A DNA stretch of 61,287 bases from an uncultured Ectothiorhodospiraceae bacterium (GCA_947258545.1 CAMYJI010000015.1:1-61287); one strand, 5' to 3'; shown: positions 45,201-55,550, counted from the stretch's first letter. Translations and numbers: made by a program. Notes: generated by a model from the letters alone, not told the origin.

Positions 45201-47922
45201 TGTTGATAGTTTATATGGAGGTGAAGGGTCGGATGTAGCCTACGGGGAAGACGGTGACGACCGGATATCGGGCAATGCCGGCAATGATCACCTGAATGGC
45301 GGTGCCGGCGCTGACAAATTATTCGGTGGTGATGGCAACGATACGCTGATCGGCGGTGGTGACGATGACGCCTTGTATGCCGATGCGGATGATGATGTGT
45401 TGCTGGGCGGCGCGGGAAACGACCTGCTGCAGGGAGGTGACGGCAACGACACGCTGGCAGGTGGCGTTGGTGATGACGGAGTCTTCGGTGGCGCCGGTGA
45501 CGATGCCTATTTCTATAACTTGGGCGACGGTGTCGATTTCTTCGCGGACTCCTCGGGAGTTGACACTGTATATTTCAGTGCTGGTATCGAGCTCCGCTCC
45601 ACATCAATATTTCTTTCCAGCGGTTTTCTGACTTTTCAGTTCAGTCCAGAAGATGTCCTTTATGTCCAGGATAACGGGATTGAACACTATGTGTTATCTA
45701 ACGGCGAGACGCTTGCACCAGAGCGGATTCTCGAACATGCGCTATATCTCAATGGCGGGGATGGCGCCGATGCCATTCAGGGAACCGATACCGATGATGT
45801 GTTCCTCATGGGCAGTGGTGACGATTTTTACGCGGGACGGGAAGGGGACGATGTGTATGTGTATAACCCCGGTAACGGTCACGATGTCATCGTGGATACG
45901 GCGGGTACCGTGGATGCGCTGGTGCTGGGCGAAGGCATCGACCCGGCCGGCATGGCGGTCAGCCAGTCGGGCCTGGATCTGCAGGTGCAATTCTCCGCTA
46001 CAGACAGCGTGACCATACGGGACTGGTTTGTTGGCCAGCGTATCGAGGTCTTCGACTTTTTTAACGGGCTGCAGATCACTGCAGCCACCATGGAGGCGCT
46101 ATCGGGGGCACCGTCTTATGTCGGGGATGCTTCGCATGAAATACTGGTCGGTGGCCCCGGTGATGAAATATTCCGCGGCGGAGTGGGTGACGATACCCTG
46201 ATCGGCGGCGGAGGGGACGATGTCTATGTGTACAACATCGGTGATGGCCTGGACCGGATAGAAACCACGGCTGTCGGTTCCAGTGACCGGCTTGTCTTTG
46301 GTGAGGGCATCGATCCGGAAGGCACCATCGCCCGGCTGGTGGACAGCGGTGCGGAAGAGGTACTCGAGGTCCGTTTTCTGGACGCTGTTGGACGCATCAT
46401 TGACGGTAAGGGAGTCGACATCGTTACCCGGCCTGCGGGTGTGTCGCCTGATGAGATTTACGCCTACGGGGTGGAGATACTGGATTTTGCCGATGGCACA
46501 ACGGTTACACCGGATGATCTGCTGGAGAGTTCGGTGAACCAGGCGCCACAGTTGGCCGCTCCACTACTGGACCAGTTCACCGATGAAGACAGCACCTTTA
46601 CCTACCGGTTCGACCGCCACACCTTCCAGGACCCGGATGCGACAGACAAACTCTTCTATGAAGCCCGGCAGGCTGATGGAACTGCATTACCTGATTGGCT
46701 GTTATTCAATCCGTACACACACGAATTCACGGGAACACCTGCCAATGAGGATGTCGGGGTTCTGGAAATAACCGTCAGTGCAAAGGATGGCCAGGGCGCT
46801 TCAGTCAATGACGGCTTCTGGATTACGATCAATAACACCAATGATGCACCACAGGTTGTTGTCCCTCTCGCAGATCAGTTGGCCCGGGAAGGCGAGGCCT
46901 ACGCGTTCGCCATACCGGCCGGTTCTATCATGGACCCCGATGTGGGCGATACCCTGACCTACGCGGCGAGCCTGTCGAGCGCTCAGCCGCTTCCGGCCTG
47001 GCTCGCATTTGACGCCAACCGCATGACCTTCTCGGGAATACCGGGCAATATTGATATCGGGGAGCTGACTATTTCCCTGTCGGCGACTGATGGCAGTGGT
47101 GCCGTGGTTTCGGATGATTTCCTGATTGACGTGCAGCCCATGGAACCAGAGCCGCCTAATGTGATCACCGGGGGTGGCGGAGCCGATGTGCTGATTGGCA
47201 CCGACGGGGTGGATTATATCGACGCGGGTAGGGGTAATGACGTTATACATGCCTATGATGGAAATGATGTCGTAGAGGCCGGACGTGGCAGTGACCAGGT
47301 CCATGCTGGTAGCGGGGATGATAACGCCGATGGCGGTCCGGGTAATGACGAGCTGTCCGGCGAGGCTGGCAACGACACCCTGACCGGTTCCCGGGGCGAT
47401 GACGATCTTTCAGGTGGCGAGGGTGACGATCAGCTCGATGGTGGTAAGGGAACTGACAGACTGCTGGGCGGGCCGGGCGATGACCGGCTTGCAGGTGGTG
47501 ATGGCGATGACTATTTGCACGGGGACGCCGGCAGTGACCACTATGTCTTTGGCCGCGGTGATGATGCCGACACAATCGTGGATTACAGCGATGAAGCTGC
47601 AGGCACAGCAGTCGATCGTGTACTCTTTGGCGAAGACATCGCTCCTGAACAGCTGTGGTTCGAGCGTTATAACGATGATCTGCTGGTGAGTATTGTCGGG
47701 ACCCGCGATGACATCCTCGTGGCTGACTGGTACCTGAATGATCGCCACCAGGTCGAGGAGTTCCATACCAGCGATGGGTCGGTGTTGGTCAACACCCAGG
47801 TTGACCAACTGGTATCCGCCATGGCGTCATTCAGGGAACCGCGTTTTGGCGAGATCAACCTGTCACCTGAGCTGCAGGAAGAGCTGCAGCCGGTCATCGC
47901 CCAGGCCTGGCAGGCGGCCTGA
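42226..47922 (+). CDS. Giant RTX protein with N-terminal lipase-like domain (type I secretion cargo)
   Basis: A 1,898-residue acidic protein without a Sec signal. Residues 1-260 are an alpha/beta hydrolase with GHSLGG (Ser151) and IAGTEADE, like class 3 lipases. RTX calcium repeats (GGxGxDxLx) occur in blocks at about 485-555, 685-1110, 1175-1220, 1305-1350 and 1645-1770. Two cadherin/dystroglycan-like beta domains lie at about 1437-1640. The C-terminus, with a haemolysin-type repeat-related segment, ends in an uncleaved export signal region. GGGAGG 8 bases before the ATG fixes the start. The adjacent HlyB/HlyD pair is the obvious exporter. Confidence 0.9.
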   Translation: MASIDEYYWGALLSQAAYGDYSAADPDGDGVYSEPLILEALVKKGPGEPEYTNEQVAIFLRRFKLVAPYHDPDTGFRAALFLDNETNKYTLAIAGTEADEIVLDIFFADILGIAFEGHASGQIASMFAFYDQLVTTDVLSYDTRINVTGHSLGGHLATIFAIYRPLAINQVTTYNGAGTGDGDVGAVQVQLDEILGDLKDSLSGGAIERDRITNLYADTGPEVVAGLGVLYGSVQPVYVEDNGPLDNHAIKYLSDSLAVYHLFEKLQVDISTGTVSSILQASVPVTADQSSLEETLNSVASLFGHVLSWSPGDADQYRNDLYANISALETVIGPVTGSLVVTSLAGQDATTILALANPDAGGAIEFRYALQELNPFAVSGDAGLYASSSVDGYLDWESFSLDYWNDRSTLLYWKSRSNTEDPLARGLGDVYYNAWILPEFNEPVLYRDMRTGYEVRLGNTALITSMDEDNFQKVIFGGFTAAAPINGGDGADRLYGGSLNDVLSGAGGNDYLEGGVGDDRLEGGADGDVLRGGAGNDEYVFNSGDGLDFILDSDGSGKITYDGAILSGGGEESPGLFLSDDSRFTYLFDASSGSPGTLVVQGPDGNLVVNEFNNGDLGISLTPNEPSLEPAPSTIRKIVGDFEPYDFDPGDGTEYRYDDLGNLVLDPGQEAATADYLNGSGENDHIISGQNDDTLYGLAGDDHIEGGSDRDRLYGGAGQDLLEGGSGTDLIAGGVGDDRLFAGAASDWPAVFDSGDAAVGVDADWLSGGDGDDLLFGSTGDNGLAGGAGSDLLVGGAGNDNIFGDADWLATDFAWFYSEEGGTRVFTPVTGEQEPAGGDADTIYGGGGDDFIHGQAGDDVIFGNEGDDYLVGNNGADTLYGGGENDQIFGDDGSTEFGLHGSDLMDGGAGDDYLVGHADADQMDGGAGDDTLFGDADISQIPLEWHGDDHLSGGEGNDTLYGHGGADTLLGGNGQDTLVGHEGNDLMRGGDGVDSLYGGEGSDVAYGEDGDDRISGNAGNDHLNGGAGADKLFGGDGNDTLIGGGDDDALYADADDDVLLGGAGNDLLQGGDGNDTLAGGVGDDGVFGGAGDDAYFYNLGDGVDFFADSSGVDTVYFSAGIELRSTSIFLSSGFLTFQFSPEDVLYVQDNGIEHYVLSNGETLAPERILEHALYLNGGDGADAIQGTDTDDVFLMGSGDDFYAGREGDDVYVYNPGNGHDVIVDTAGTVDALVLGEGIDPAGMAVSQSGLDLQVQFSATDSVTIRDWFVGQRIEVFDFFNGLQITAATMEALSGAPSYVGDASHEILVGGPGDEIFRGGVGDDTLIGGGGDDVYVYNIGDGLDRIETTAVGSSDRLVFGEGIDPEGTIARLVDSGAEEVLEVRFLDAVGRIIDGKGVDIVTRPAGVSPDEIYAYGVEILDFADGTTVTPDDLLESSVNQAPQLAAPLLDQFTDEDSTFTYRFDRHTFQDPDATDKLFYEARQADGTALPDWLLFNPYTHEFTGTPANEDVGVLEITVSAKDGQGASVNDGFWITINNTNDAPQVVVPLADQLAREGEAYAFAIPAGSIMDPDVGDTLTYAASLSSAQPLPAWLAFDANRMTFSGIPGNIDIGELTISLSATDGSGAVVSDDFLIDVQPMEPEPPNVITGGGGADVLIGTDGVDYIDAGRGNDVIHAYDGNDVVEAGRGSDQVHAGSGDDNADGGPGNDELSGEAGNDTLTGSRGDDDLSGGEGDDQLDGGKGTDRLLGGPGDDRLAGGDGDDYLHGDAGSDHYVFGRGDDADTIVDYSDEAAGTAVDRVLFGEDIAPEQLWFERYNDDLLVSIVGTRDDILVADWYLNDRHQVEEFHTSDGSVLVNTQVDQLVSAMASFREPRFGEINLSPELQEELQPVIAQAWQAA

Positions 47923-47986
47923 ACGACAGGCAATGCCCGCTTGCGCGGGAATAGTATTTCCAGGAAGACTCGGGAAAGGAAATGGA

Positions 47987-48064
<78 letters not shown>

Positions 48065-48079
48065 ATTAATAGGTACGGT

Positions 48080-49090
48080 TTACGGAAAATTCCGCGAGGC
48101 TGTACAGGAAAATTCCGCGAGGCTGTACAGCGCCTCCTTGTATGGTGATGCCGGCAGCGGGTCCAGGGCGGCGATCGCCAGGTCGGCCTCCCGTTGCGCG
48201 GCTTGCGCAGTGTACGGGATGCCCCCGGTTGATTCAATGGCGGCGCAGACCGCGGACATGTTGTCGTGGCCGCCGTTTTCGATGGCCTTGCGGATCAGGT
48301 GGGCCTGTTCCGGTGTGCCCGTGTTGATGGCATGGATCAGGGGCAGGGTGGGCTTGCCCTCGGCCAGGTCGTCGCCCAGGTTCTTGCCGGTATCCTCGGG
48401 GGAGGCGCTGTAGTCGAGCACATCATCGACCAGCTGGAAGGCGATGCCCAGGTGCATGCCGTAGCTGGTCAGGGCGGTCTCGGTGGCTTCCGGCTGTCCG
48501 CCCAGGATGGCGCCGATGCGGGCGGCGGCCTCGAACAGCTTGGCGGTCTTGCGGCACACCACCTCCAGGTAGCGTGATTCGGTGGTCTCCGCGTCATGGC
48601 AGTTGAGCAGCTGCAGGACCTCACCCTCGGCGATGGTGTTGGTGGTGTGCGACATGATCTCCATGATGCGCATGTCGTTGGCCTCGACCATCATCTCGAA
48701 GGCGCGCGAGTAGAGGAAATCGCCGACCAGTACCGCGGCCTCGTTGCCCCAGACGGCATTGGCGGTCATGTTGCCGCGCCGCAGTTTCGAGGCGTCGACC
48801 ACGTCGTCGTGCAGCAGGGTGGCGGTATGGATGAACTCGATGACCGCGGCCAGGTTGATGTGCTGGTCGCCCTCGTAGCGGCAGGCGCGGGCCGCGAGCA
48901 GCACCAGCAGGGGGCGCAGGCGCTTGCCGCCACTCTTGATAATATAGTGGGACAGCCGGTTGATCAGGGCCACGTCGCTGGACAGGCGCGTCCGGATGAG
49001 CTCATCCACGGCCTGTTTGTCGTCCTTCACGAGTTCGTGGAGCGAGTCGACGTTCGTTATAACATTATGTTTTTTAAGTACTTCGCTCAT
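48080..49090 (-). CDS. ispB: Octaprenyl diphosphate synthase
   Basis: A 336-residue trans-polyprenyl synthase that makes the side chain of ubiquinone. The two aspartate-rich motifs are HDDVVD (Asp95, Asp96, Asp99) and VDDVLD (Asp222, Asp223, Asp226), with GGKRLRP for IPP binding. The last eight residues (CTASRNFP) come from a 23-base tandem duplication. Without it the protein would end SLAEFSVNRTY, as is usual. The change touches only the tail, so the enzyme should work. It is divergent from rplU, as in many gammaproteobacteria. Confidence 0.95.
   Translation of the reverse strand: MSEVLKKHNVITNVDSLHELVKDDKQAVDELIRTRLSSDVALINRLSHYIIKSGGKRLRPLLVLLAARACRYEGDQHINLAAVIEFIHTATLLHDDVVDASKLRRGNMTANAVWGNEAAVLVGDFLYSRAFEMMVEANDMRIMEIMSHTTNTIAEGEVLQLLNCHDAETTESRYLEVVCRKTAKLFEAAARIGAILGGQPEATETALTSYGMHLGIAFQLVDDVLDYSASPEDTGKNLGDDLAEGKPTLPLIHAINTGTPEQAHLIRKAIENGGHDNMSAVCAAIESTGGIPYTAQAAQREADLAIAALDPLPASPYKEALYSLAEFSCTASRNFP
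48084..48129 (-). repeat. 23-base tandem duplication at the end of ispB
   Basis: GGAAAATTCCGCGAGGCTG plus TACA occurs twice in a row (48084-48106 and 48107-48129) with no differences. The copy changes the reading frame of the last ispB codons and brings the stop forward from base 66 to base 80 of this kilobase. Confidence 0.9.
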
Positions 49091-49191
49091 GATGGCCTGA
49101 TATTACGAGGATTTTCAACGGGCCGGGCGGTGCCGGCCATTGCGCCCACAAGTCTAACGGTGTTAACCAGCGGGTACCAGAACGTATTTGA

Positions 49192-49220
49192 TTGACCTCG
49201 ATGGGTGCAATCATTAGAAT
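49192..49220 (+). promoter_or_regulatory. Sigma-70 promoter for rplU-rpmA
   Basis: TTGACC (49192-49197) and TAGAAT (49215-49220) are spaced by exactly 17 bases, 46 bases before the rplU start. This is the strongest promoter-like pair noted in the window and fits a ribosomal protein operon. Confidence 0.75.
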
Positions 49221-49266
49221 GAGCGGCCTTTTTCTGAATACAGATGATGCACTTGGAGTTTCTGAC

Positions 49267-49575
49267 ATGTATGCGGTAATCAAGACGGGCGGCAAGCAGT
49301 ACCGCGTTTCCCAGGGGGAGACCCTGAAGGTTGAAAAGCTGGACGCCGGTGAAGGTGATTCCGTCGAGTTCGATCAGGTCCTGATGGTGGGCGAGGGTGA
49401 AGACGTCAAGATCGGCACCCCCTACGTGGACGGCAGCCGGGTGACCGCCAGGGTCAAGACCCACGGTCGCGGCAAGAAGGTCGATATCATCAAGTTCCGT
49501 CGTCGCAAGCATCACATGAAGCGGATGGGACACCGTCAGGACTTCACGGAAGTGGAAATCACGGGCATCTCCTGA
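49267..49575 (+). CDS. rplU: 50S ribosomal protein L21
   Basis: 102 residues starting [18 protein letters not shown], with the conserved end [17 protein letters not shown]21 binds 23S rRNA in the large subunit. GGAG 8 bases before the ATG fixes the start at 49267, and longer readings are not L21-like. It heads the standard rplU-rpmA-obg order. Confidence 0.98.
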   Translation: MYAVIKTGGKQYRVSQGETLKVEKLDAGEGDSVEFDQVLMVGEGEDVKIGTPYVDGSRVTARVKTHGRGKKVDIIKFRRRKHHMKRMGHRQDFTEVEITGIS

Positions 49576-49602
49576 TAGGCCACGCGCAGAGAGGATTGAT
49601 CA

Positions 49603-49860
49603 ATGGCACATAAAAAGGCAGGCGGCAGTACCCGTAACGGCCGCGATTCGGAATCGAAACGACTGGGTGTGAAACGCTATGGCGGCGAAGCCGTAATCGC
49701 GGGGAACATCCTGGTCAGGCAGCGTGGCACGCACTTCCACCCCGGCAAGAATGTCGGCTGTGGCAAGGACCATACCCTGTTCGCCAAGGCGGACGGCAAG
49801 GTACTCTTCGTGCAGCGCGGTGCCAAGAAGCGCAAGTTTATCGAAGTGGTTACCGGCTGA
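49603..49860 (+). CDS. rpmA: 50S ribosomal protein L27
   Basis: 85 residues starting [20 protein letters not shown], the N-terminal tail that reaches the peptidyl-transferase centre. The rest ([25 protein letters not shown]) matches L27 throughout. It lies 27 bases after rplU and is followed by a strong terminator. Confidence 0.98.
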   Translation: MAHKKAGGSTRNGRDSESKRLGVKRYGGEAVIAGNILVRQRGTHFHPGKNVGCGKDHTLFAKADGKVLFVQRGAKKRKFIEVVTG

Positions 49861-49887
49861 ACCGGGCACTACAAGGTATTCATCAAG

Positions 49888-49911
49888 CCCCGCCCTCGAG
49901 CGGGGTTTTTT
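49888..49911 (+). terminator. Rho-independent terminator after rpmA
   Basis: CCCCGC and GCGGGG (49888-49893, 49900-49905) form a stem with a 6-base loop and run into six T. It separates rplU-rpmA from obg. Confidence 0.92.
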
Positions 49912-49992
49912 GTTAGGGATGTTGATAAAGATGACAAATACAATGTCGGATTACGTTGGCGCTAATTCGGCATGCGCCTGTCTAAGGGATGT

Positions 49993-50136
49993 TGTAGGAG
50001 CGCTTCGCAAGCGCGATTCTCTTGGATATAGATCGCGCTCGTAATGACAGACATTGTCTGTTGAGTCGAGGTTTCTTTCCTGACGGAAATGGGCAATAGA
50101 GCAGGATTCGAGACAGGGCATGTGTTGTAGGAGCGA
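49993..50136. repeat. REP-like palindrome and partial copy between rpmA and obg
   Basis: TGTAGGAGCGCTTCGCAAGC at 49993-50012 with its GCGCTT/AAGCGC stem is of the REP type common in gammaproteobacteria (GTAGGAGCG...CGCGAT). A partial copy, GTTGTAGGAGCGA, lies at 50124-50136. The remainder of this 313-base gap shows no gene; the obg promoter should lie here. Confidence 0.6.
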
Positions 50137-50155
50137 ATTTTGAGATAGGTCCTAA

Positions 50156-51205
<1,050 letters not shown>

Positions 51206-51252
51206 TCTCTGTCCGGACAGCATCGCGCGACACAGCTAATACAACACACAAC

Positions 51253-52380
51253 ATGTCGGAAAAACTCAAACCAGGGCAGTGCCGGCGCTGGGTCGTCAAG
51301 ATCGGCAGTTCGCTGCTGACCAACGACGGCCGCGGCCTGGACACGGATGCCATCGAGGGCTGGGTGGAACAGATGACGGCACTGAAAAAGGCCGGCGTTG
51401 AACTGCTGCTGGTCTCATCGGGCGCGGTGGCCGAGGGTATGACGCGGCTGGGCTGGACGCAGCGCCCGCATGCCCTTTACGAACTGCAGGCCGCGGCGGC
51501 TGTCGGGCAGATGGGCCTGATCCAGGCCTACGAATCGCGCTTCCAGCGCTACGGCCTGCACACCGCGCAGGTGCTGCTGACCCATGACGACCTGGCCGAC
51601 CGGCAGCGTTACCTGAATGCCCGCAGTACTTTGCTTTCCCTGCTCAAGCTGAACGTCATCCCCGTGGTCAACGAGAACGATACCGTGACCACCGATGAGA
51701 TCCGCTTTGGTGACAACGACACCCTCGCCGCGCTGGTGGCCAACCTGGTGGAGGCCGACCTGCTGGTCCTGCTGACGGACCAGGCCGGTTTGTTCGACAG
51801 CGACCCGCGTGCCAATCCGGATGCGGCCCGGGTCCCCGAGGCGCAGGCCGGTGACCCGGCACTGGAGTCCATGGCGGCGGGCAGCGGGGGTGCCCTGGGG
51901 CGCGGCGGCATGCTGACCAAGGTGCGGGCGGCGGCGCTGGCCGCCCGTTCCGGGACCTTGACCGTGATTGCCGGCGGCACGGAACCCGACATTCTGCAGC
52001 GCATCGCCGCGGATGAAACCGTGGGCACGCGCCTCTACCCGGCCAGTGTGCCGCTGGCGGCGCGCAAGCAGTGGCTCGCCGGGCAACTGCAGGTCAAGGG
52101 CCACCTGACGGTGGACGCGGGCGCGATGGAGGTGTTGCGCAGCGCCGGCCGCAGCCTGTTGCCGGTGGGTGTCACGCGCGTGGAGGGCCAGTTCGAACGC
52201 GGTGACCTGGTAGTGTGCCACGGGCCGAAGGGCAATGAGATCGCCCGTGGCCTGGTGAATTACAATGCCGCCGAATCACGCAAGATCATCGGCCAGCCGA
52301 GTCGGCAGATCGAGGAGCTCCTGGGTTATGTCGATGAGCCGGAACTCATCCACCGCGACAACCTGGTCCTGACAGGCTGA
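51253..52380 (+). CDS. proB: Glutamate 5-kinase
   Basis: A 375-residue enzyme for the first step of proline synthesis, phosphorylating glutamate. The amino acid kinase domain shows [27 protein letters not shown] and [10 protein letters not shown]. The C-terminal PUA domain spans about 280-365 ([19 protein letters not shown]). It follows obg by 47 bases, an order seen in other gammaproteobacteria. Confidence 0.97.
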   Translation: MSEKLKPGQCRRWVVKIGSSLLTNDGRGLDTDAIEGWVEQMTALKKAGVELLLVSSGAVAEGMTRLGWTQRPHALYELQAAAAVGQMGLIQAYESRFQRYGLHTAQVLLTHDDLADRQRYLNARSTLLSLLKLNVIPVVNENDTVTTDEIRFGDNDTLAALVANLVEADLLVLLTDQAGLFDSDPRANPDAARVPEAQAGDPALESMAAGSGGALGRGGMLTKVRAAALAARSGTLTVIAGGTEPDILQRIAADETVGTRLYPASVPLAARKQWLAGQLQVKGHLTVDAGAMEVLRSAGRSLLPVGVTRVEGQFERGDLVVCHGPKGNEIARGLVNYNAAESRKIIGQPSRQIEELLGYVDEPELIHRDNLVLTG

Positions 52381-52391
52381 ACGAGCGACAT

Positions 52392-52420
52392 AAAAAAGCC
52401 GGTCATTGACCGGCTTTTTT
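52392..52420. terminator. Bidirectional terminator between proB and rpsT
   Basis: A-rich arm plus GCCGGT pairs with ACCGGC plus T-run around a short loop, so the hairpin has a U-tail on both strands and can end both convergent genes. Confidence 0.9.
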
Positions 52421-52442
52421 TGATTGATGCGCTGTCCTGCAA

Positions 52443-52703
52443 TCACATATTGCGGATGTGCTGATTCAGGCGGCTCTTGTGGCGTGCGGCCTTGTTCTTG
52501 TGGATCAGCCCTTTCCCGGCCGTACTGTCGATAACCGGCGTGGCGGCCTTGTAGGCTTCTTTGGCGGCCTCGCTGTCTCCCGCCTGGATCGCGGCAATGA
52601 CCTTCTTGATGGATGTGCGCAGCGTGGAACGCTGACTGGCATTCCGTTGGCGGCTTTTTTCTGCCTGCCGTGCGCGTTTGCTTGCTTGTGCTGAGTTCGC
52701 CAA
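52443..52703 (-). CDS. rpsT: 30S ribosomal protein S20
   Basis: 86 residues, [20 protein letters not shown] at the start and [13 protein letters not shown] near the end, the basic helical S20. The start codon is TTG at 52703 preceded by AGGAG; E. coli rpsT also uses UUG, which helps its autoregulation. It is divergent from murJ, the common arrangement. Confidence 0.97.
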   Translation of the reverse strand: MANSAQASKRARQAEKSRQRNASQRSTLRTSIKKVIAAIQAGDSEAAKEAYKAATPVIDSTAGKGLIHKNKAARHKSRLNQHIRNM

Positions 52704-52940
52704 GGGACTGCTCCTGCCTAGGGTCGTTCGAAAGACGGCGTATCATGCGGATTCCGGGCGTCTTTGTCAATCACCGGCCGCAGTCGACTGGCGCTTGATG
52801 GCGACCGCGAGCCGACAAGGGTGCATGGGCCGGGCGCTGCTGATAAGCTCTTGTTTTCTCAGTGTCCTTTATATTCCGGCAATGCATTCAAGCGATTCAC
52901 TGTCCTGGCGGGCTGGCCGCGACCCTGAACGAGCCCGCGC

Positions 52941-54521
52941 ATGAGCCGTAAGCTCCTGAAAAATACAGCCATTGTAGGGGCGATGACGCTGATCTCCCGG
53001 GTCCTGGGTCTGGCGCGGGATATCGTGCTGGCCGGGTTCGGCGCCAATGCCGGTATGGACGCCTTCTTCGTGGCCTTCAAGATCCCGAACTTCCTGCGCC
53101 GCCTGTTTGCCGAGGGGGCGTTCTCGCAGGCCTTCGTGCCGATCATTTCGGAGTACAAGCAGCAGCGTTCGCGCGCCGAGGTCCAGGACCTGGTCAACAA
53201 GGTCGCCGGCACCCTGGCGGGGATCCTGTCGCTGGTGGCCGTGGTGGGTGTGCTGGCCAGCCCGCTGCTGGTCACCCTATTCGCCCCGGGCTTCCTGTAC
53301 CGCGATGGTGCCCAGTTCGACCTGACGGCACAGATGCTGCGCCTGACCTTCCCGTACATCCTGTTTGTCTCGCTGGTGGCCTTCGCGGCGGGCATCCTCA
53401 ATACCTACGGGCGGTTCGCGGCGGCGTCGTTTGCGCCCGTGTGGCTGAACGTGGTGTTGATCGCTGCGGCACTGCTGGTTGCGCCACAACTCGAACAGCC
53501 GGTGCTGGCGCTGGCGGGCGGGGTGTTCGTTGCCGGCGTGGTGCAGTTGCTGTTCCTGCTGCCGTCGCTGCAGCGCATCCGGCTCATGCCGCGACCGCGC
53601 TGGGGGATTCGCGATGCGGGCGTGCGCCGCATCATGAAGTTGATGCTGCCGGGTATCCTGGGTTCCTCGGTTGCCCAGATCAACCTGCTGTTCGACACCC
53701 TGATCGCCTCCTTCCTGGTCGCCGGCAGCGTGAGCTGGCTCTATTATTCCGATCGCCTGGTGGAATTCCCGCTGGGGGTGTTCGCCATCGCCCTGTCGAC
53801 GGTCATCCTCCCCAGCCTGTCGCGCAGCCATGCCAACGATTCCGCCGACGAGTTCTCGGGAACCCTTGACTGGGGCCTGCGCCTGGTGCTGCTCATCGGG
53901 ATCCCCTCGGCGCTGGGCCTGTTCATCCTGGCGCGGCCGATGATCACCACCCTGTTCATGTACCGCGACTTCGGCGCGGGGGATGTGGACATGGCCGGGC
54001 TGAGCCTGATGGCCTACGCCATCGGGTTGCCGGCCTTCATGCTGATCAAGGTGCTGGCGCCGGGCTTCTACTCGCGCAAGGACCCGCGTACCCCGGTGCG
54101 CATCGCCATCGTCGCCCTGCTGACCAACATGGTGCTCAATATCGCATTCGTGGTCCCCATGGTGCAGCTGGGGATACCCGGCCCGCACGCCGGGCTGGCC
54201 CTGGCGACCTCGATCGCGGCCTATGTCAACGCCGGCCTGTTGTTCTGGGTCCTGTACCGCGACCGGATCTACCGGCCCCGGACGGGTTGGCGACGGTTTA
54301 CCCTGCAACTGCTGCTGGCCGCGGTGCTGATGGTCGTGGTGCTGGTCTGGGGCGTGCCGGCCCTGTCGGAGTGGATCGCCCGGGATGTTGCCGGCCGGGG
54401 GCTGACGCTCATGCTCTGGGTGGGCATCGGCGCCCTGGTCTACCTTGCCGGCCTGCGCCTCAGCGGGCTGCGCTGGTCGGCCTTCAGGCCCAGTGGGCGC
54501 ACTGGCGGAGGGCAGGCGTGA
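52941..54521 (+). CDS. murJ: Lipid II flippase MurJ
   Basis: A 526-residue membrane protein with about 14 helices of the MOP superfamily. The family start is typical (TAIVGAMTLISRVLGLARD), followed by FFVAFKIPNFLRRLFAEGAF and the charged central cavity. It flips peptidoglycan precursor lipid II across the inner membrane. It sits in the rpsT-murJ-ribF-ileS-lspA order. Confidence 0.96.
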   Translation: MSRKLLKNTAIVGAMTLISRVLGLARDIVLAGFGANAGMDAFFVAFKIPNFLRRLFAEGAFSQAFVPIISEYKQQRSRAEVQDLVNKVAGTLAGILSLVAVVGVLASPLLVTLFAPGFLYRDGAQFDLTAQMLRLTFPYILFVSLVAFAAGILNTYGRFAAASFAPVWLNVVLIAAALLVAPQLEQPVLALAGGVFVAGVVQLLFLLPSLQRIRLMPRPRWGIRDAGVRRIMKLMLPGILGSSVAQINLLFDTLIASFLVAGSVSWLYYSDRLVEFPLGVFAIALSTVILPSLSRSHANDSADEFSGTLDWGLRLVLLIGIPSALGLFILARPMITTLFMYRDFGAGDVDMAGLSLMAYAIGLPAFMLIKVLAPGFYSRKDPRTPVRIAIVALLTNMVLNIAFVVPMVQLGIPGPHAGLALATSIAAYVNAGLLFWVLYRDRIYRPRTGWRRFTLQLLLAAVLMVVVLVWGVPALSEWIARDVAGRGLTLMLWVGIGALVYLAGLRLSGLRWSAFRPSGRTGGGQA

Positions 54522-54588
54522 ATCCTGTCCGGGTGCATTATAATCGCCGGGTTTCCCGGCGCCGCCGGTCCGTTGAGCCGCTAACCCC

Positions 54589-55515
54589 ATGGAACTGATT
54601 CGTGGTTTACACAACCTGCGCCCGCGGCACCGTGGCTGTGCCGCCACCATCGGCAACTTCGATGGCGTGCATCTGGGTCACCAGGCGGTGCTGGGGCAGC
54701 TGTCGGAACGCGCCGCGGTACTGAACCTGCCGGTCGCGGTGATCACCTTCGAACCGCAGCCGCGTGAATACTTCACGCCGGACCTGGCGCCGCCCCGGCT
54801 GACGCGTTTTCGGGAGAAGGTCGAGGCACTGAGCCGCTTCGGTGTAAACCAGATTCTTTGCCTGCGCTTCGATGACCGCCTGGCCGGGTTGCCGCCGGAT
54901 GGATTTATCCGCCGCATCCTGCTGGACGGGCTGGGAGTGAAGTACCTTGTGGTTGGCGATGATTTCCATTTCGGCAGGGAGCGGGAAGGGACCTTCCAGA
55001 TGCTGGTAGACGCCGGCGAGGCGCATGACTTCCAGGTGGTCAACATGCACACCTTCGATATCGATCACGCGCGTGTCAGCAGCACGCGCATACGCGAGGC
55101 CCTGAGCGCGGGTGACTTCGCGATGGCCGAGTCGCTGCTGGGACGTCCCTACCGGATGAGCGGCCGGGTCGCGCACGGCGACAAGCGCGGGCGCACCATC
55201 GGTTTCCCAACGGCCAATATCTTTCTGCACCGTTCGGCGACACCGCTGCAGGGGGTGTTCGCCGTGGAGATGTTCGGGATCAAGGGCGAGCCGCACCAGG
55301 GCGTGGCGAACATCGGTACCCGGCCGACCGTGGACGGTACCCGCACCCTGCTGGAGGTGCACCTGTTCGACTTCGATGCCGAAATTTACGGCTGCCATGT
55401 GCAGGTCAACTTCCTGCACCGGCTCAGGGCAGAACAGCGCTTTGACTCGTTTGAAGCACTGAAGCAGCAGATCAGCGTGGATGCGAAGCAGGCGCGGGAA
55501 TTTTTCAAAAATTAA
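54589..55515 (+). CDS. ribF: Bifunctional riboflavin kinase/FAD synthetase
   Basis: A 308-residue enzyme making FMN and then FAD. The N-terminal adenylyltransferase domain has IGNFDGVHLGH and SSTRIREAL. The C-terminal kinase domain has RVAHGDKRGRTIGFPTANI and GVANIGTRPT. It is 67 bases after murJ and normally directly precedes ileS; here a short repeat-flanked gene intervenes. Confidence 0.97.
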   Translation: MELIRGLHNLRPRHRGCAATIGNFDGVHLGHQAVLGQLSERAAVLNLPVAVITFEPQPREYFTPDLAPPRLTRFREKVEALSRFGVNQILCLRFDDRLAGLPPDGFIRRILLDGLGVKYLVVGDDFHFGREREGTFQMLVDAGEAHDFQVVNMHTFDIDHARVSSTRIREALSAGDFAMAESLLGRPYRMSGRVAHGDKRGRTIGFPTANIFLHRSATPLQGVFAVEMFGIKGEPHQGVANIGTRPTVDGTRTLLEVHLFDFDAEIYGCHVQVNFLHRLRAEQRFDSFEALKQQISVDAKQAREFFKN

Positions 55516-55550
55516 TTCACCGCAGAGACGCAAAGAACGCAAAGAAAGGA
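55516..55550 (+). repeat. Left flanking repeat of the GxxExxY cassette
   Basis: TTCACCGCAGAGACGCAAAG continuing into AACGCAAAGAAAGG begins 1 base after the ribF stop. Its complement recurs on the other side of the GxxExxY gene. The 'cgcagagacgcaaagaacgc' type of repeat is known near such genes in many bacteria. Confidence 0.75.

Noticed and set aside
43680..47600. Repeated DNA that could suggest a CRISPR or satellite array
   Set aside because: The repeats are in-frame RTX nonapeptide codons of one gene, without fixed repeat-spacer structure.
53277..54656. A 459-residue open frame opposite murJ
   Set aside because: Gln/His/Arg-rich low-complexity translation typical of antisense to a membrane protein gene.
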